A stretch of 64,000 nucleotides of DNA from G963665495 sp963667575 (GTDB lineage: Bacteria > Desulfobacterota > Desulfovibrionia > Desulfovibrionales > Desulfovibrionaceae): NCBI GenBank assembly GCA_963667575.2, contig CAXXHY010000011.1, positions 124,001 to 188,000 on the forward strand, read 5' to 3'. The position numbers and the translations under genes are program-made. Positions 54,944 to 62,958 of the stretch are shown here, one piece after another (the first letter of the stretch is position 1; each line of letters opens with the position of its first letter). Below the pieces are notes generated by a model. It was not told the origin of the DNA and did not search any database. It worked only from the letters and a program-made list of their open reading frames with translations.

Positions 54944-56185
54944 TCACAGGCAACAGACGACACCGTCGCGGTACTCATTGGGCGTAATCGCCACCTGCAT
55001 ATTCGCAAGTGAAAGTATGGGCCTGATCCCGATGGCCCCGCAGGGCTCATGGGGAAAAACCCCCGTATCGTACATCCAGCCCAGTCCGGAGATGAGCTTT
55101 ATCAATACGACCCTTGGAAGCCCCGGACGGGCCGTGTCATGAAAGGTTGCTTTCGCGGTGGCATACGAGCCGACCGTACTGCGCAGCACCGCCCGTATTT
55201 CCTGCATGACTTCATCTGCTGCGTAGTGGGCCGCAAAGATGCCTTCCCGTGTCCTGCCAAAGCCATCCTCGAAAGTGACATCGACGTGGAGGATGGAGTC
55301 TGTTTTGTCAGGAGTGCCGCGCATGCCGAGTTTGACGGTGTCGCGCAGAATGCCTGTGGCGCATCCGATATTGGCAGGCTGTACGCCGCATTTCTCCACT
55401 CCGGTCAGCATGACGTACGCGCCGTCGAAAACATGGGTGAATCCTTGGCCCGGCCTGCCCTGGGTTTTGGTGGCAATGGGGCAGAAATCCAGAATGGAAT
55501 TTACCGGAAAGTCATGCTTGCCGGGTTCCACAATGGAGACACGCATGGAACGCAACCCGGGATACCGGGCGAGAATGGCTGGTTCCATGCCGGATCTGAG
55601 GGTCAGCTTTCCGTCTGCGTAGGCCGTTGCATCGCCAAAACGGACCGTATCCACGGCAAAGTGGCGGATGCAGAGCGAGCGCAGGATCTTTTCCTTCAGG
55701 GCGCTGCTCCGGCAGTCGGAAACCTGTTTGCGGATTTTGTTTTTGAGCAGGACGTCCGCCTTGACCGCATCTGTCAGGGCCACGGAGTTTTCGGCCACCA
55801 CAGACGTCTCGATGCCCGAGTTCGTCTTGTTGAAGTCGATGATGGTGTCCATGTAGGGATTGGTGACGACAAAGGCCGCCTGGGTACCCACAAAGCTCAT
55901 TCCCACCAGGGGGATATGCCGCTCACCCAGGGCCTCCAGCACGGAGGTGAAATCCACATGGCTGTTTCCCCAGCTGTCAATGGATACCACGGCACCATCG
56001 ATACGCATGTTTTCCATCAGCACGCCCGTACGCCTGGCGATGAACTGCTTGTTGTCGCACACTTCCGGGGTTCCCTGGAGCACGATGCCGGTAAAATCGA
56101 TTTCCGTATCGGCAGCGAGCACTTCAGTGAGCGGATCACGGAAGTGATGTAGGGTGGTTTCCCTGCTGGAAGGTCCCATGCCCAT
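54944..56185 (-). CDS. PrdE-PrdD-like fusion, circularly permuted relative to PrdA
   Basis: 413 aa from an ATG at 56185 preceded by gggag; 56230 is an upstream alternative. The first ~150 residues (GPSSRETTLHHFRDPLTEVL, then GNSHVDFTSVLEALG) align with the C-terminal, pyruvoyl-bearing part of PrdA, like the stand-alone PrdE of clostridia. The rest (SLCIRHFAVDTVRFGDATAY, then FCPIATKTQG) aligns with the N-terminal part of PrdA, like stand-alone PrdD. The C-terminus ends at NEYRDGVVCCL, the place where PrdA is cut. The cleavage-site Cys is absent at the N-terminus (GMGPSS against CIGPAS), so no pyruvoyl group can form there. The gene sits between prdB and the TSUP permease. Confidence 0.8.
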   Translation of the reverse strand: MGMGPSSRETTLHHFRDPLTEVLAADTEIDFTGIVLQGTPEVCDNKQFIARRTGVLMENMRIDGAVVSIDSWGNSHVDFTSVLEALGERHIPLVGMSFVGTQAAFVVTNPYMDTIIDFNKTNSGIETSVVAENSVALTDAVKADVLLKNKIRKQVSDCRSSALKEKILRSLCIRHFAVDTVRFGDATAYADGKLTLRSGMEPAILARYPGLRSMRVSIVEPGKHDFPVNSILDFCPIATKTQGRPGQGFTHVFDGAYVMLTGVEKCGVQPANIGCATGILRDTVKLGMRGTPDKTDSILHVDVTFEDGFGRTREGIFAAHYAADEVMQEIRAVLRSTVGSYATAKATFHDTARPGLPRVVLIKLISGLGWMYDTGVFPHEPCGAIGIRPILSLANMQVAITPNEYRDGVVCCL

Positions 56186-56288
56186 GATGCTACTCCCAGT
56201 GTTAAGGGTGGTTATCAAACATCTGCACACCAGGCCCTGTAAAACTCCGTTTCAGATAAACCTGCGCGCCATGGTGCAGCTGAAGTTG

Positions 56289-56319
56289 CCACCGGGCCAT
56301 TCACAGGATGGCCCGGTGG
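56289..56319. promoter_or_regulatory. Intercistronic stem-loop between prdB and the prdED-like gene
   Basis: Perfect 12-bp arms (ccaccgggccat/atggcccggtgg) around a 7-base loop, 20 bp after prdB stop. No T-run follows, so it may stabilise or process the mRNA rather than terminate it. Confidence 0.55.
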
Positions 56320-56339
56320 GCTTCATTGCGCACTACACA

Positions 56340-57065
56340 CTACACGTTGTGGCGGTATTCGTACGGAAGAAGCTTCATCTCTCCAAAGTGAGTCATTTCC
56401 ACGATGCAATTCAGTGAATCTTTTAGAATCGCTGTCTGCATGACCTTGTTGTTGGGCTCGCCTGCGTTGGAACCGATCGGTACGTGCGCTGCGGCGATAC
56501 GGGGTGCGCCCTGCTGCTTGGCGATGGGAGGCAGGGCCGCGATGATGATGGTGGAAATGCCCACTTCTTCAATCGCACGCTGGACAATGGTGGCGGAACG
56601 GTGACAGGTGCCGCAGCCTCCGGTCAGCAGGACGATATCCACGTCGTTGTCCTTGAAGATCTTGGCAATGGCCGGACCTGTTTCGCTTCTGAACTTGTTG
56701 ACGTTGCCACCGCCGCCCATGAAACCGATGAGTACCGGCGACAGGTCTCCAATAAATCCTTCTTTCACCAGCTCATGCAGGCGGTCGATGGGCAGCATGG
56801 CGTTGACGTCCTTGTTGATGTCGCTGTTGTCGAAACCACCGTGCGTAACCATCAACTGGGAAGAAGGCGTATCGATGGGGATCTCACGGAATGTGAAATC
56901 ACCGGCCGTGTTAAAGGGTGTCTGGGTGTTGATATGGATGCCGCCGGCAGTGGCGAATCCAACTTTGCACTTATTCAAAGGCTTGGTCAGCGGCGCCCAT
57001 ACTGGGGGAGGCGTTGTGGGGGCGAAAACCTCTGACTTCATTCCGGGTGCGGTTGTGAGTTGCAT
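56340..57065 (-). CDS. prdB: D-proline reductase subunit PrdB, Cys form
   Basis: 241 aa. PrdB carries the redox-active site of D-proline reductase, which with PrdA reduces D-proline to 5-aminovalerate. The active motif LLTGGCGTCHRS (Cys151, Cys154) has a TGC codon where clostridial PrdB has selenocysteine (TGA). No in-frame TGA occurs, so no selenium is needed. FMGGGGNVNKF and HGGFDNSDINKD, typical of the glycine/betaine/proline reductase B family, are present. Two bases separate it from the small gene upstream. Confidence 0.92.
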   Translation of the reverse strand: MQLTTAPGMKSEVFAPTTPPPVWAPLTKPLNKCKVGFATAGGIHINTQTPFNTAGDFTFREIPIDTPSSQLMVTHGGFDNSDINKDVNAMLPIDRLHELVKEGFIGDLSPVLIGFMGGGGNVNKFRSETGPAIAKIFKDNDVDIVLLTGGCGTCHRSATIVQRAIEEVGISTIIIAALPPIAKQQGAPRIAAAHVPIGSNAGEPNNKVMQTAILKDSLNCIVEMTHFGEMKLLPYEYRHNV

Positions 57066-57067
57066 GT

Positions 57068-57280
57068 CTATTTCTCCTCGTTTTCCTGCTTTGGCAGTAC
57101 GTTGGCATAGCTGATGTATATTTCTACAAGATCGCCTTCGGCCATGGGGTGGTCCGTGAAGAAGGACCGTAATGGTAGATGCACAATGCCCATTTTCCCC
57201 TTTAGCTCGATTTTCGCGCTCATTTCAGTGAGCTGCACGATCTTTCCGGTTAACAGTTTGGGCGCTAGTGGCATGACCAT
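57068..57280 (-). CDS. Small prd-cluster protein, CBO2463/CBO2479 type
   Basis: 70 aa. It is a small beta-rich protein (GKIVQLTEMSAKIELKGKMG, then GDLVEIYISYANVL) of the type named for CBO2463/CBO2479, which occurs in proline reductase clusters. Function unknown. It lies between prdA (5 bp) and prdB (2 bp), so it is cotranscribed. Confidence 0.8.
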   Translation of the reverse strand: MVMPLAPKLLTGKIVQLTEMSAKIELKGKMGIVHLPLRSFFTDHPMAEGDLVEIYISYANVLPKQENEEK

Positions 57281-57285
57281 GGCGC

Positions 57286-59001
57286 TTACCCGATGGAGTC
57301 AGCAATCTTCTGGTTGGCGTCGATGACTTCCTGATTCCATTTGTTGTCCGCCGGCGCGATGGGCACGCCTGCCAGCTTGTTCTTCAGCATCAGAACCGCA
57401 CGCCTGGCGTCTTCGGGAGTGATGGTGTTTTCCCCGAGAAGCTCGGATTCAAAACCACCCTTGTCCTTGTTCACCTCGATCATGGCGTCCATGTACTTGT
57501 TGCCCACCACGAGCTGGCCCTGGTAGGCGGCGTAGGTGACGCCCACGACATTGATGCCGTGCTGGCCGATCTCCTGGATGTTCAGGGAGAAGTCGATGTG
57601 GTTGTTGCCGAAGCCCTCGGTGGTGACGATGGCGCCTTCGATGTCCATGGTGTAGGCCATGGCGCCCAGACGCTTGGAAACAAAGGTCTTTTCGTCATTT
57701 ACCTGCGGGCTGCCGATAAAGGCCACGCCCACGAGATCCAGCTCGGGATCCGCTGCCAGAGCTTCCAGGATGGGCTCGCGGAAGTAGTGGCGGGTGACTT
57801 CCTTGGATGCGGGGCCGATGCAGGTCAGGGCGTGAATGCCGCCATCCCGCACTTCGTTGGTGGACAGGATGATGGGCACGTTGCCCAGGTCCACGTTCTG
57901 ACGTCCGCCGGGAACGCCTGCGGGCTCGGTGGGCAGCATGACATTGTCATGCATGGCGCCCTGGCCCATGATTTCCTTGACCAGCAGTACGCGCGGACGG
58001 CCATGGCGCTTGATCTGTTCGAAGGTCTCCACCTTGGTGGCTTCGGCAGCGCTCTTGGACTTCAGGACTTCGCGAATTTCCTGGATGATGACGTCGCAGG
58101 CCTTGTGGGCGGCATAGGGGCCACGCCGTTCCATGCCGGTCTTTTCCTGAATCACGGTCTGCACGCGGACCATGATGTCCTGGGGATCCGGACAACCAGG
58201 GCGGCCGTAGATGATCTTTTCATCCAGGTAGCCTTCGCAGGAACCGAACTCGTGGACCTGAACGCCCGATTCGTCCTTGCCGGTGAGGATGAACACCATG
58301 TCGTTGAGGATATGGGTGATGCCTTCGCCCAGGTTGCCTTCGGCCTTGGTGGCCACGGGGATGACATCCATAATGGTGTCGGAGTAGACGTGGCGGGCAT
58401 TGGGCGGAATGATGTCGATCTCCACCTTCTTGACCAGCGGGGAAGCTTTCAACGCTTCCTTGCAGAGATTTTCCCGGATGGTCAGAACGCCGTTTTCCAG
58501 GCTCGTGGTCTTGCCGAGCTTGATTTCCTTGACCGCGTATTCGCGTGTCACGAGGCTGCCGACAACTTCATCCTCGATTTTGGGGGCTGCGCCTTCCGCG
58601 ACCTGCATGACGCTTCCGCCATTGAATGCGCCCAAGGGCAGCGTCAAATTCAGTCCGGTAACCTGGTCCGCTTCAATATGGAAAACGCCTGGGATTGTGC
58701 TCGTACTCACGACTGTTCCTCCTCCCGAAGGCTTCGGGGCTGCATTTTGTTGTACGCCTTCCAAAAGATCCGGCGTCAGATTGGTCAGGCCGTCGATATC
58801 CTGGAGCAGTGTCGCTCCCACAACCTGGCCTATGGTCAGGGTTTCGGGCGTGACCTTGATCAATCCCGAATCTTCCATGTCCGAAAAAATACTCGGATCC
58901 TCCAGGTCGGAAGGGGCGATGACCGTTCCCTTGGTCGTACGGCAACACACGATGGCAGGGGAATCCTTGTACTGTTTTGCTAGTTCGCTCGTAATTGACA
59001 T
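57286..59001 (-). CDS. prdA: D-proline reductase proprotein PrdA
   Basis: 571 aa, the normal PrdA size. The proprotein is cut before a Cys that becomes the pyruvoyl group; here GIHALTCIGPASKE with Cys394, giving parts of about 393 and 178 residues. The pyruvoyl carbonyl binds the imino nitrogen of D-proline and PrdB then performs reductive ring opening. The sequence HRPYA-like context GPYAAHKACDVIIQEIREVL and GRPRVLLVKEIMGQG are shared with the PrdE-PrdD-like protein. It lies 56 bp downstream of prdC. Confidence 0.95.
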   Translation of the reverse strand: MSITSELAKQYKDSPAIVCCRTTKGTVIAPSDLEDPSIFSDMEDSGLIKVTPETLTIGQVVGATLLQDIDGLTNLTPDLLEGVQQNAAPKPSGGGTVVSTSTIPGVFHIEADQVTGLNLTLPLGAFNGGSVMQVAEGAAPKIEDEVVGSLVTREYAVKEIKLGKTTSLENGVLTIRENLCKEALKASPLVKKVEIDIIPPNARHVYSDTIMDVIPVATKAEGNLGEGITHILNDMVFILTGKDESGVQVHEFGSCEGYLDEKIIYGRPGCPDPQDIMVRVQTVIQEKTGMERRGPYAAHKACDVIIQEIREVLKSKSAAEATKVETFEQIKRHGRPRVLLVKEIMGQGAMHDNVMLPTEPAGVPGGRQNVDLGNVPIILSTNEVRDGGIHALTCIGPASKEVTRHYFREPILEALAADPELDLVGVAFIGSPQVNDEKTFVSKRLGAMAYTMDIEGAIVTTEGFGNNHIDFSLNIQEIGQHGINVVGVTYAAYQGQLVVGNKYMDAMIEVNKDKGGFESELLGENTITPEDARRAVLMLKNKLAGVPIAPADNKWNQEVIDANQKIADSIG

Positions 59002-59057
59002 ACCGTTCCTCCGTGGATTTTTGTGAAATTAGTTTCAAGTAACCTGTCGGAATTGCA

Positions 59058-60356
59058 CTATGATTCCATTTTTAGCCTTCTGATGAGCGGATGATTCACC
59101 GTCCGCATTACATGGTCGGTGATGTGGTATACGGGCATGCTCAGCTTGGGAGCCACGCACATCACGGTGTTTGTGCAATCACTACAGTTGCCCACCAGGA
59201 GCGCCTGGGCGCCGTTTTTCTTGAGCTCCAGGATTTTTTCAGCCTGTCCCGGACAGTTTCCGGGGTTTTCGCACTTCAGAGCGCCTTTCACCTCTTGTGC
59301 TTGCTTGCAGCGCTGCACGGCCACTACCCTGGCCTGCATTTTGTCCGCGATATCCCGCATGCGGACTTCCGTTGCGCCGCAAGCGCACACAAGGAGGCCC
59401 AAAGGCCGGTTTTCCCGCAAAAATTCCATGGTGACGATTATGCCACCCGTGGTTTTGACAACCACGTCGTCCAGACCGGCCGCATGTCCCGTGAAAGGAC
59501 CGCCCATGATGATCTCGCCACATTCCCCGTCGATACCGCCGGCCTGCTCGATGAGCGTGCGTACGGACGTGCCGAGGGGAACATCCTTGATCACCAGCGG
59601 GGCGTGTCCTTTCCCGACTTTCCCCACCACGGTTATGTTTTTTGAAATGACCGGGCGGCGTTGTTCTACGGCTTCAGTCACGCGCGAAAGGGTTTCCACA
59701 TTGATGACCACGGCGTCTGCTGCGGACGGGAGCTGATCAGGACCGAGCAATGTCCCCAGACATTCGCGGACAATGGCCCTTTCCTCACCCATGGGATACA
59801 TGTCCGGGAGGGGGTGCACGGTGATGTTGTCGCCGGGTTCGATCACCTGGCGAAAAGCCTCGATGGCTGTCTGGTTCTTTGTCTTGATGGCCAGGATACC
59901 CCGTCCGGCCTTGGTTGCCTCCATTGCGTACTTCATCCCTCTGTAAATGCAGCCGGGGTCTTCCGTGAGCTGCAGGATGTTGTGGGCGAGCAATGGTTCG
60001 CATTCCACGCCGTTTGCAATGAGGGTTCCGCCCGCCAGGTCGGTGGAAAGCTTGATATGGGTCGGAAATCCGGCACCACCCATGCCCACGACTCCTGCGG
60101 CCTTGACCTTTTCAATGATGCCGCCCTCATCGGGAATCGGTTCGAATGTATCCTGCACAGGCGCATCACCCGTGATTTCGATATAGTCGTCCGTCACAGC
60201 GGAAATGGTGCCGTCGACACTGGCGTGCAGATTGGCGCCCAATCCTTCGGGGCGGGCAATCAAGGCGCCGCGCTTTACCGTGTCGTTTGTCCTGACCAGA
60301 GCCTGGTCCACGGCCCCTATGTGCTGCTTGAGCGGAAGTCTGTAGATGTTAGCCAC
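59058..60356 (-). CDS. prdC: Electron-transfer protein PrdC (RnfC-like)
   Basis: 432 aa from a GTG at 60356 preceded by ctggaggacaacatc; upstream in-frame codons to 60461 would overlap the promoter. PrdC feeds electrons to the proline reductase and may link it to the Rnf complex. The features GMGGAGFPTHIKL, then GVECEPLLAHN and the Cys-rich C-terminal half (LVCACG, LKCENPGNCPGQ, VGNCSDCTNTVMCV) match the family. All relevant positions are Cys codons. It is the first gene of the operon. Confidence 0.92.
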   Translation of the reverse strand: MANIYRLPLKQHIGAVDQALVRTNDTVKRGALIARPEGLGANLHASVDGTISAVTDDYIEITGDAPVQDTFEPIPDEGGIIEKVKAAGVVGMGGAGFPTHIKLSTDLAGGTLIANGVECEPLLAHNILQLTEDPGCIYRGMKYAMEATKAGRGILAIKTKNQTAIEAFRQVIEPGDNITVHPLPDMYPMGEERAIVRECLGTLLGPDQLPSAADAVVINVETLSRVTEAVEQRRPVISKNITVVGKVGKGHAPLVIKDVPLGTSVRTLIEQAGGIDGECGEIIMGGPFTGHAAGLDDVVVKTTGGIIVTMEFLRENRPLGLLVCACGATEVRMRDIADKMQARVVAVQRCKQAQEVKGALKCENPGNCPGQAEKILELKKNGAQALLVGNCSDCTNTVMCVAPKLSMPVYHITDHVMRTVNHPLIRRLKMES

Positions 60357-60427
60357 GATGTTGTCCTCCAGTAGTAAGCTGTTACGCTTCACGAACCACC
60401 TTTGCGGCCGTCCGTTACTGGGATAAA

Positions 60428-60443
60428 GGCAAAGCCCGTGCCA
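60428..60443 (-). promoter_or_regulatory. Sigma-54 promoter of the prd operon
   Basis: On the minus strand TGGCACGGGCTTTGCC matches the -24/-12 consensus TGGCAC-N5-TTGC exactly, 72 bp upstream of the prdC start. An AT-rich region upstream (60455-60515) suits IHF bending. Confidence 0.88.
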
Positions 60444-60552
60444 AATCGTTAAAAAAATCACAAGCCAAAAATAAAAATATAATATACTGATATAAATGAA
60501 TATTTTTATTTGATGCGTAAGCTAAAAAGCATTGATGGAGGCTGATGAACAT

Positions 60553-60580
60553 CCATTCTGGCACAGGTGTGCCAGAATGG
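60553..60580. promoter_or_regulatory. Palindromic activator-binding site (putative PrdR box)
   Basis: Perfect 13-bp arms (ccattctggcaca/tgtgccagaatgg) around a GG centre, about 110 bp upstream of the sigma-54 promoter, a typical place for an enhancer-binding protein. Its core is shared with 62673-62688. Confidence 0.7.
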
Positions 60581-60793
60581 ACGCTCTGGGTGGACAGCTG
60601 CAAAAACGGTGATGCATGCAGGGCCCGGCACTGGCCTCTGGAAAGGACAGGGGAGGGGAATCGCATGGAGTGCGGGAGACTGGACAAGGAGCAGGAACAC
60701 GGACGGATGACTGCGGGGGGCGAAAGCAAGGGGAAGGTACGAGGGAAATCAAGGGATGGCTCCGCTCCGGAAGGAGCCACCCCTTTTCGGGTG

Positions 60794-62158
60794 TCAGAAC
60801 AGTCCGGCAATCAGGATGACGGTTACGGCTGCGGGGATGAGATAGCACACCAGGGGCTGGAGCCAGGAGGCGATTTTCAAGCCGCTGGCATAGGCGTTGG
60901 TTTCATTTCTGAAGGCATGGAATTTCCAGACATACGCGGTGTACAGAGCCAGCAGCAAGGCGCCCCCGGGCAACAGGATGCTGCCGGAAACAAAGTCCGC
61001 AAGGTCAAAACAGTTTTTTCCGCAGAGCAGCAGGCCGGACCATGGCCCCTGGGACAGAATGGAAGGGATGGCCAGCAGAACCATCAGCAGAACCACAAGC
61101 CAGACCGCAGCTTTCCTTTTCAGGGGGGTAAGCCCCAGCACGATGGCCACCACGGCTTCCAGCAGTCCGACCCCCGTACTCAGTGCAGCCAGCAACAGCA
61201 GAATGAAAAACGCCAGCCCGAAGAAAATGCCGCCGGGGATCTGTACGAAGAGCTTGGGCATGGTCAGAAAGATCAGTCCGGGGCCCGCATCTGGAGACAT
61301 GTTGAACGAAAACAGGGCGGGAAAAATCACCAGCCCGGCAATGAAGGCGATCAGGGTGTCGAACAGGACGACCAGGGCCGCATCATTGGGGATGGAGGAA
61401 TTTTTGGGATCCAGATAGCTCCCGTAGGTGAATGCGGCGGCGAATCCGACGCCAATGGAAAAAAAGCTTTGCCCGAGCGCGTCGAGCAGGGTTTTTCCGG
61501 TGATTTTGCTGAAGTCAGGGCGCAGATACCATTCCAGTCCGGCCATGCTCCCGGGCAGGGTCACGGACCGTACGGCCAAGATGATCAGCAGCAGGAACAG
61601 AAGCGGCATCATGATCTTGCAGCATTTTTCGATGCCGTTGGCCAGACCGCGCGTAACAACCAGGCCGATGAAAATCGCGGGCGGCAAAGTGTAGGCAAGG
61701 GCCTCTGCCGGGTTTGAAATCAGGGCGGTGTAGGTCTGGGCGATCTGGTCGGAAGTGGCGGTGTTGAACGCCCCTCCGGCGATCTTGAAGATATAGGCGA
61801 CAATCCATCCGATGATCATCAGGTAATAGGACATTATCAGTAACGAGGCCAGGCCACCGAACCATCCGATCAGGACCCAGGGGCTTCCTTTGCGTGTCAG
61901 CCGGCGCATTCCGGTTATGGGATTGCATTGGGTTTTTCTCCCAAGGCTAATTTCCGCCATCAGCAGAGGTGCGCTGATGCAGAGGCAGATGGCGACATAG
62001 ACCAGTAAAAAGGCCCCTCCTCCATCCATTCCGGTAAGATAGGGAAAACGCCAGATGTTTCCCAGGCCGATGGCGAACCCGGCTGTGGCCATTATGAATC
62101 CAAATCTGCTGCCCCAGTTTTCTGAATTGCCGCATTCCGTAATATGAGTATTTTTCAT
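60794..62158 (-). CDS. Sodium-dependent transporter (NSS/SNF family)
   Basis: 454 aa with about eleven to twelve membrane segments. GSRFGFIMATAGFAIGLGNIWRFPY at the N-terminus (Na+ site region) and FSIGVGFAAAFTYGSYL are typical of neurotransmitter:sodium symporters. Bacterial members carry amino acids. Next to the proline reductase operon and with a possible sigma-54 promoter upstream, it probably imports proline or another Stickland substrate; this is inferred. Confidence 0.88.
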   Translation of the reverse strand: MKNTHITECGNSENWGSRFGFIMATAGFAIGLGNIWRFPYLTGMDGGGAFLLVYVAICLCISAPLLMAEISLGRKTQCNPITGMRRLTRKGSPWVLIGWFGGLASLLIMSYYLMIIGWIVAYIFKIAGGAFNTATSDQIAQTYTALISNPAEALAYTLPPAIFIGLVVTRGLANGIEKCCKIMMPLLFLLLIILAVRSVTLPGSMAGLEWYLRPDFSKITGKTLLDALGQSFFSIGVGFAAAFTYGSYLDPKNSSIPNDAALVVLFDTLIAFIAGLVIFPALFSFNMSPDAGPGLIFLTMPKLFVQIPGGIFFGLAFFILLLLAALSTGVGLLEAVVAIVLGLTPLKRKAAVWLVVLLMVLLAIPSILSQGPWSGLLLCGKNCFDLADFVSGSILLPGGALLLALYTAYVWKFHAFRNETNAYASGLKIASWLQPLVCYLIPAAVTVILIAGLF

Positions 62159-62543
62159 AATGATATCCTTATTTTCATCTGTAATTGCAGAATGATTTTT
62201 TCTGTACTGTTGTATGCGTGAAAAAAAAGTTGGCTAATAAAGGAAGCAAGATGTAATTGATGCGTTTTTATTGATGTGGATGCGATCCAGATAGATAAAA
62301 TGATAGTATACGCGCGGTAGTGGAGTGCATTTTTCTGGCACCTCGTGCGAATGCGGACAAGGTGATGGCATGGTGGAAAAGGATGATGGATAGATATGGG
62401 CAAAACAGGCTCCCTGTATGGTTACAGAGGAACGACTGCTGTCTGTTTATGTCGCGCCAGGGCCGGGATGGCTGTTTGTCTCTTAATCTCGGTATCTTAT
62501 GGTGAATATTTCTCAAAAAACAAGGCGCATGCAGTGTGAGGAA

Positions 62544-62559
62544 TGCAAAAAACATTCCA
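62544..62559 (-). promoter_or_regulatory. Possible sigma-54 promoter upstream of the NSS transporter
   Basis: On the minus strand TGGAATGTTTTTTGCA keeps the essential GG-N10-GC spacing and TTGCA, with two departures in the -24 element. It is about 385 bp upstream of the transporter start, so the leader would be long. Confidence 0.45.
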
Positions 62560-62672
62560 GCTTGTTATAAAAATCACAAGCGTTTTTCTTAGATAACTAG
62601 CTGAATAGAAAGGATATGTATGTCAGCAGCACGCTCGTAAAAGAGTGCCTTATGGCTCGTGGACGTCCAAAA

Positions 62673-62688
62673 TGGCACAGGTGTCTCA
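62673..62688. promoter_or_regulatory. Partial PrdR-like box
   Basis: Tggcacaggtgtctca shares 14 of 16 bases with the core of the palindrome at 60553-60580 and lies about 115 bp upstream of the sigma-54-like site. Confidence 0.45.
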
Positions 62689-62958
62689 AAAAAGGACGGA
62701 TGTCGCTGTGCGCAGTTTGTGGGGGATGGCATAAAAGAGTAGTGGTTAGGTTGCCGCAAGCGGAACGCTTCGAGACGGTCCGCGCCTTCCCTTGTCCCAC
62801 CTGAAGGGAAAAACGCTCCATGGGAGCAGACTCCCAATAAAAAGAGCATTACATTGTAACTGCTCCCATTAATAGAAGTACGGCCAAAGCAATAACGGGC
62901 ATACCACTTTCGGAGAACCTTTTACCCGCTATTTGTACATACGAATATAACTATAGAA

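Larger units (their letters stand above)
62159..62958. other. Intergenic regulatory region, 800 bp
   Basis: AT-rich in its left part. It holds the sigma-54-like site at 62544-62559, a half-conserved PrdR box at 62673-62688 and a short inverted repeat tgggagca/tgctccca (62821-62868). Small ORFs at 62320-62505 and 62652-62804 (the latter with a CAVCGGWH segment) are not convincing genes. Confidence 0.45.

Noticed and set aside
56580..56660. Selenocysteine codon and SECIS element in prdB
   Set aside because: The active-site codon is TGC and no in-frame TGA is present.
57559..58983. 474-codon ORF on the plus strand, and similar long ORFs opposite prdB, prdED, proS and hypE
   Set aside because: Antisense shadows of high-GC genes; the minus strand encodes recognisable proteins.
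62652..62804. Small Cys-containing ORF before the MFS gene
   Set aside because: Too short and without a convincing start context; it overlaps the putative PrdR box.
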